Shown: piece after piece, positions 5,880 to 7,652 of the stretch
How positions within the stretch are numbered: position 1 is the first letter of the stretch
Layout of the letters: each line of letters opens with the position of its first letter
NCBI GenBank assembly: GCA_047618505.1
Contig: JBLHLB010000197.1
Coordinates: 1-7,652, forward strand
Origin: JBLHLB01 sp047618505
GTDB lineage: Bacteria > Planctomycetota > UBA1135 > GCA-002686595
DNA: 7,652 nucleotides
Reading direction: 5' to 3'
Notes under the pieces: generated by a model
What the model was told of the DNA's origin: nothing
The model's database searches: none
Seen by the model: only the letters and a program-made list of their open reading frames with translations
Program-made: the position numbers and the translations under genes

Positions 5880-7652
5880 ATGACCGACCTCGCGAAGATT
5901 GAGCGCATCACACGCTCCCTGGCATTCATGCTCCGGCACCAGCCGGAGCAATTCGACCTAGAGCTTGACCGCTACGGCAACGCTTCCATCGACGACGTCG
6001 TCCACGCTCTCAATGAGCGCCTGGGCGAGCCTGTGGATAGCACCGACGTAGAGGCAGCCATCGGGGCAGGCGGCAGACGTCGCTATGACATGGAGGGCGG
6101 ACGAATCCGTGCCCTCTATGGTCACTCGATTGAGGTAGACCCTGGCGAATCCGCCCGTCCTCCGGAGGTGCTTTACCTGGCGCTTCCTGAGCGCGATGTG
6201 GACCGCGCCTTGCGCTTTGGCCTGCGTGGGGGAAGGCGACGCTTCCTGCACCTTGCCCTGACGGTGGACGACGCCCGTGAGACGGGACGCCGCCTGGCGC
6301 GTGAGTACAATGTGCTCGCCGTGCGTGCCCTGGACGCCTGGGAGGAGGGGGTCGACTTCTACGACCGCTATTCCCTATGGCTCGCCGAAGAGGTGCCCAC
6401 GCACTTGATCGACGAAGAGGGGCGCTACGACGACGGATCCGATCCCCGCGATCGAGCTCCCCGCCGTGACGATTCCCGCCGCCGAGGACGGGGTCGTGGT
6501 GACGAGGGTCGTGGCGACGGTGCTCGCGGCCGTGACCGTAGCGATCGACCGGAGCGTAGCGATCGACCGGAGCGTAGCGATCGACCGGCCCGTAGCGATC
6601 GACCGGCCCGTGGCGAGAACGCACCCCAGGATGACTGGGGGCGTGCCCGCGGACGACGCGGTGAAGAACCCAAGGAAGTTGAGCCCAAGCGCGAGGAGCG
6701 ACCCCGCGAGGAGTCGCCGGATCGCAGTAGTGGCGATGATCGTTTCCGCAGTAGCCGCAGCGAGCGCGAAGGGAGTGGCCGCGGCGAACGGGGTGGCAGA
6801 GGCCGTACTGAAGACGAAAGTCGCGGTCGTGGCGAGCGCCCCGAACGCAGTGAGCGCCCCGAACGCAGTGAGCGCCCCGAACGCAGTGAGCGCCCCGAAC
6901 GCAGTGAGCGCCCCGAACGCAGTGAGCGCCCCGAACGCAGTGAGCGCCCCGAACGCGGTAACAGAGGCCGTAGCGAAGGCGACGGCCGCGGGCGTGGTGA
7001 AAGCTCCGAACGCGGTGGTAGAGGTCGTAGCGAAGGCGAGGGTCGCGGACGTGGCGAGCGTCCCGAACGAAGTGATCGCCCCGAACGAAGTGATCGCCCC
7101 GAACGAAGTGATCGCCCCGAACGCAGTGATCGCCCCGAACGAAGTGATCGCCCCGAACGCAGTGAGCGCCCCGAACGCAGTAACAGAGGCCGTAGCGAAG
7201 GCGACGGCCGCGGGCGTGGCGAAAGCTCCGAACGCGGTGGTAGAGGTCGTAGCGAAGGCGAGGGTCGCGGACGTGGCGAGCGCAGTGAACGCCCCGAACG
7301 CAGCGAACGCAGCGAACGCAGCGAACGCAGCGAGCGCCCCGAGCGCCCCGAGCGCCCCGAGCGCCCCGAGCGCCCCGAACGCAGCGAACGCCCCGAACGC
7401 AGCGAACGCCCCGAACGCCCCGAACGCAGCGAACGCAGCGAACGCAGCGAACGCAGCGAACGCAGCGAACGCGGCGAACGCGGCAACAGAGGCCGTGGCG
7501 AAGGCGACGGCCGCGGGCGTGGCGATCGCCCCGAACGCAGTGATCGTCCCGAACGCAGTGATCGTCCCGAACGCAGTGATCGTCCCGAACGCAGTGATCG
7601 TCCCGAACGCAGTGATCGTCCCGAACGCAGTGATCGTCCCGAACGCAGTGAT
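5880..7652 (+). CDS. Divergent RNA 2'-phosphotransferase (Tpt1/KptA) with long arginine-rich repeat tail, 3' end missing
   Basis: 591 codons, open at the right edge. An in-frame TAG at 5847-5849 and a GAAGG site 10 bp before the ATG fix the start. Residues 1-178 match Tpt1/KptA, which moves an RNA 2'-phosphate onto NAD+ via an ADP-ribosylated intermediate: LAFMLRHQPE (R19, H20), RRRYDMEGGRIRALYGHS (R68; G81-H82-S83), GGRRRFLHLAL (R120, H124), then FYDRYSLWLAEEVPTHLI (about 160-177), the usual C-terminal motif. The four catalytic positions (Arg, His, Arg, Arg) thus appear kept, but the canonical LYHGT is LYLAL (98-102), with Leu100 in place of the ART-type histidine. From about 180 onward the protein is low-complexity Arg/Glu/Asp/Ser/Pro/Gly: RG-rich segments, then RSDRPE, ERPERS and RPERSD arrays. 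KptA proteins are usually about 180-220 residues, so this one is at least 370 longer. The tail is probably disordered and could bind RNA or drive condensation. Function of the tail is inference. Confidence 0.85.
   Translation, partial: MTDLAKIERITRSLAFMLRHQPEQFDLELDRYGNASIDDVVHALNERLGEPVDSTDVEAAIGAGGRRRYDMEGGRIRALYGHSIEVDPGESARPPEVLYLALPERDVDRALRFGLRGGRRRFLHLALTVDDARETGRRLAREYNVLAVRALDAWEEGVDFYDRYSLWLAEEVPTHLIDEEGRYDDGSDPRDRAPRRDDSRRRGRGRGDEGRGDGARGRDRSDRPERSDRPERSDRPARSDRPARGENAPQDDWGRARGRRGEEPKEVEPKREERPREESPDRSSGDDRFRSSRSEREGSGRGERGGRGRTEDESRGRGERPERSERPERSERPERSERPERSERPERSERPERSERPERGNRGRSEGDGRGRGESSERGGRGRSEGEGRGRGERPERSDRPERSDRPERSDRPERSDRPERSDRPERSERPERSNRGRSEGDGRGRGESSERGGRGRSEGEGRGRGERSERPERSERSERSERSERPERPERPERPERPERSERPERSERPERPERSERSERSERSERSERGERGNRGRGEGDGRGRGDRPERSDRPERSDRPERSDRPERSDRPERSDRPERSDRPERSD
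6537..6608 (+). repeat. 18-bp tandem repeat, 4 copies (RSDRPE/RSDRPA)
   Basis: Four consecutive 18-bp units, cgtagcgatcgaccggag, at 6537, 6555, 6573 and 6591. The first two end in gag (Glu) and the last two in gcc (Ala). Apart from that codon the units are identical. They lie in frame at residues 220-243 of the Tpt1-like protein, just after an RG-rich segment. Confidence 0.95.
6834..6959 (+). repeat. 18-bp tandem repeat, 7 copies (ERPERS)
   Basis: Seven units of gagcgccccgaacgcagt begin at 6834 and recur every 18 bp to 6959. Six are identical; the last ends in ggt, turning Ser into Gly. The identity at synonymous positions points to recent expansion or homogenisation. It covers residues 319-360. 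Confidence 0.95.
6960..7060 (+). repeat. 101-bp RG-rich block, copy 1
   Basis: This block (residues from 361, beginning NRGRSEGDGRGRGESSER) is repeated at 7182-7282 with only one mismatch: t at 6998 versus c at 7220, synonymous in a Gly codon. A shortened third copy begins at 7485. The offset is 222 bp (74 codons), so each block plus its following RPERSD array forms a higher-order unit. Confidence 0.95.
7059..7181 (+). repeat. 18-bp tandem repeat, 6.8 copies (RPERSD)
   Basis: Units of cgccccgaacgaagtgat start at 7059 (first unit with cgt) and recur every 18 bp. The fourth, sixth and seventh units use cgc instead of cga for the second Arg, the sixth ends in gag, and the last is truncated at 7181 where the second 101-bp block begins. 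The mixture of cga and cgc suggests an older or recombined array. Confidence 0.93.
7182..7282 (+). repeat. 101-bp RG-rich block, copy 2
   Basis: Near-identical to 6960-7060 (one difference, at 7220). It is preceded by the RPERSD array and followed by the 9-bp-unit array. Sequence diverges immediately after 7282, where copy 1 continues with tcccgaacg and this copy with cagtgaacg. Confidence 0.95.
7278..7484 (+). repeat. 9-bp tandem repeat, 23 units (ERS/ERP)
   Basis: Twenty-three in-frame units of the form GAR-CGC-NNN, where the third codon is AGC or CCC, once AGT and twice GGC at the end. Five GAG-CGC-CCC units run from 7332 to 7376; the other units mostly use GAA and AGC. Serine is mainly AGC here but AGT in the 18-bp arrays, so this array has a separate expansion history. 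Confidence 0.93.
7485..7526 (+). repeat. Truncated third copy of the RG-rich block
   Basis: Matches the first ~41 bases of the blocks at 6960 and 7182, with one change (cgtggc for cgtagc, Ser to Gly), then switches to a new RPERSD array. It marks a third higher-order unit, shortened by deletion or incomplete duplication. Confidence 0.9.
7527..7652 (+). repeat. 18-bp tandem repeat, at least 7 copies (RPERSD), runs off window
   Basis: Seven units from 7527 to the last base. The first is cgccccgaacgcagtgat; the other six are identical cgtcccgaacgcagtgat. The array is not complete at the window edge. Perfect identity of six units implies very recent expansion. It lies in frame at residues 550-591. 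Confidence 0.95.

Noticed and set aside
6425..7486. A 353-codon open frame on the minus strand reading MPRSPRSLRSLRS with RSGRSLRS repeats
   Set aside because: It is the antisense shadow of the repeat tail. Short stop-free units stay open on the opposite strand too. The plus frame is continuous with a recognisable Tpt1 domain, and the minus frame has no domain of its own.
6834..7652. CRISPR-like array of regular direct repeats
   Set aside because: Units are contiguous with no unique spacers, are multiples of three, and translate in frame as a continuation of the upstream protein.

Overview
The window is a GC-rich bacterial chromosomal segment. It carries five protein-coding genes, two of them cut by the window edges, and no recognisable RNA gene, insertion sequence or CRISPR array. 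The style fits a planctomycete-like or other poorly sampled environmental lineage: high GC, compact spacing, few Shine-Dalgarno sites, a large membrane-anchored phosphatase-superfamily protein, a transporter with an extra extracytoplasmic domain, and a bacterial Tpt1/KptA homologue. That taxonomic guess is inference only; no marker gene is present.

Left part (1-3074): a minus-strand gene runs off the left edge and encodes a protein with one N-terminal membrane anchor and an extracytoplasmic region. It is divergent from an 820-residue alkaline phosphatase/phosphodiesterase superfamily protein, which has a signal peptide, a tetrapeptide repeat and an unusual transmembrane hairpin inside the catalytic domain. 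The 122-bp gap between them holds a TAGAAT -10-like box for the leftward gene and a direct repeat, GGTCAAA, spaced exactly 10 bp.

Middle part (3075-5687): after a GC-rich gap with a perfect 14-bp inverted repeat and a leaderless-style TACATT box comes a sodium:dicarboxylate/amino-acid symporter (DAACS/SLC1 family). It retains the TM7 and TM8 binding residues and carries a PDZ-like insert between its first two membrane segments. Its stop codon overlaps (ATGA) the start of a polytopic membrane protein of unknown function, so the two are probably one translationally coupled operon.

Right part (5688-7652): a candidate sigma-70-type promoter and a small 5'-UTR hairpin precede a gene whose first ~178 residues are a divergent RNA 2'-phosphotransferase (Tpt1/KptA) domain. 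It continues into a very long, arginine-rich, disordered tail of nested repeats (6-residue units, a 74-residue higher-order period, a 101-bp block duplicated with a single mismatch) that is still open at the right edge. This is the most unusual object in the window: an NAD+-dependent RNA-repair/ADP-ribosyl-transfer fold that has lost the histidine of its first ART-type motif and is fused to an RGG/RPERS-type tail of more than 400 residues.

Nothing ties the five genes into a single pathway. The phosphatase, transporter and membrane protein are surface functions, and the Tpt1 gene appears to be an independent transcription unit.
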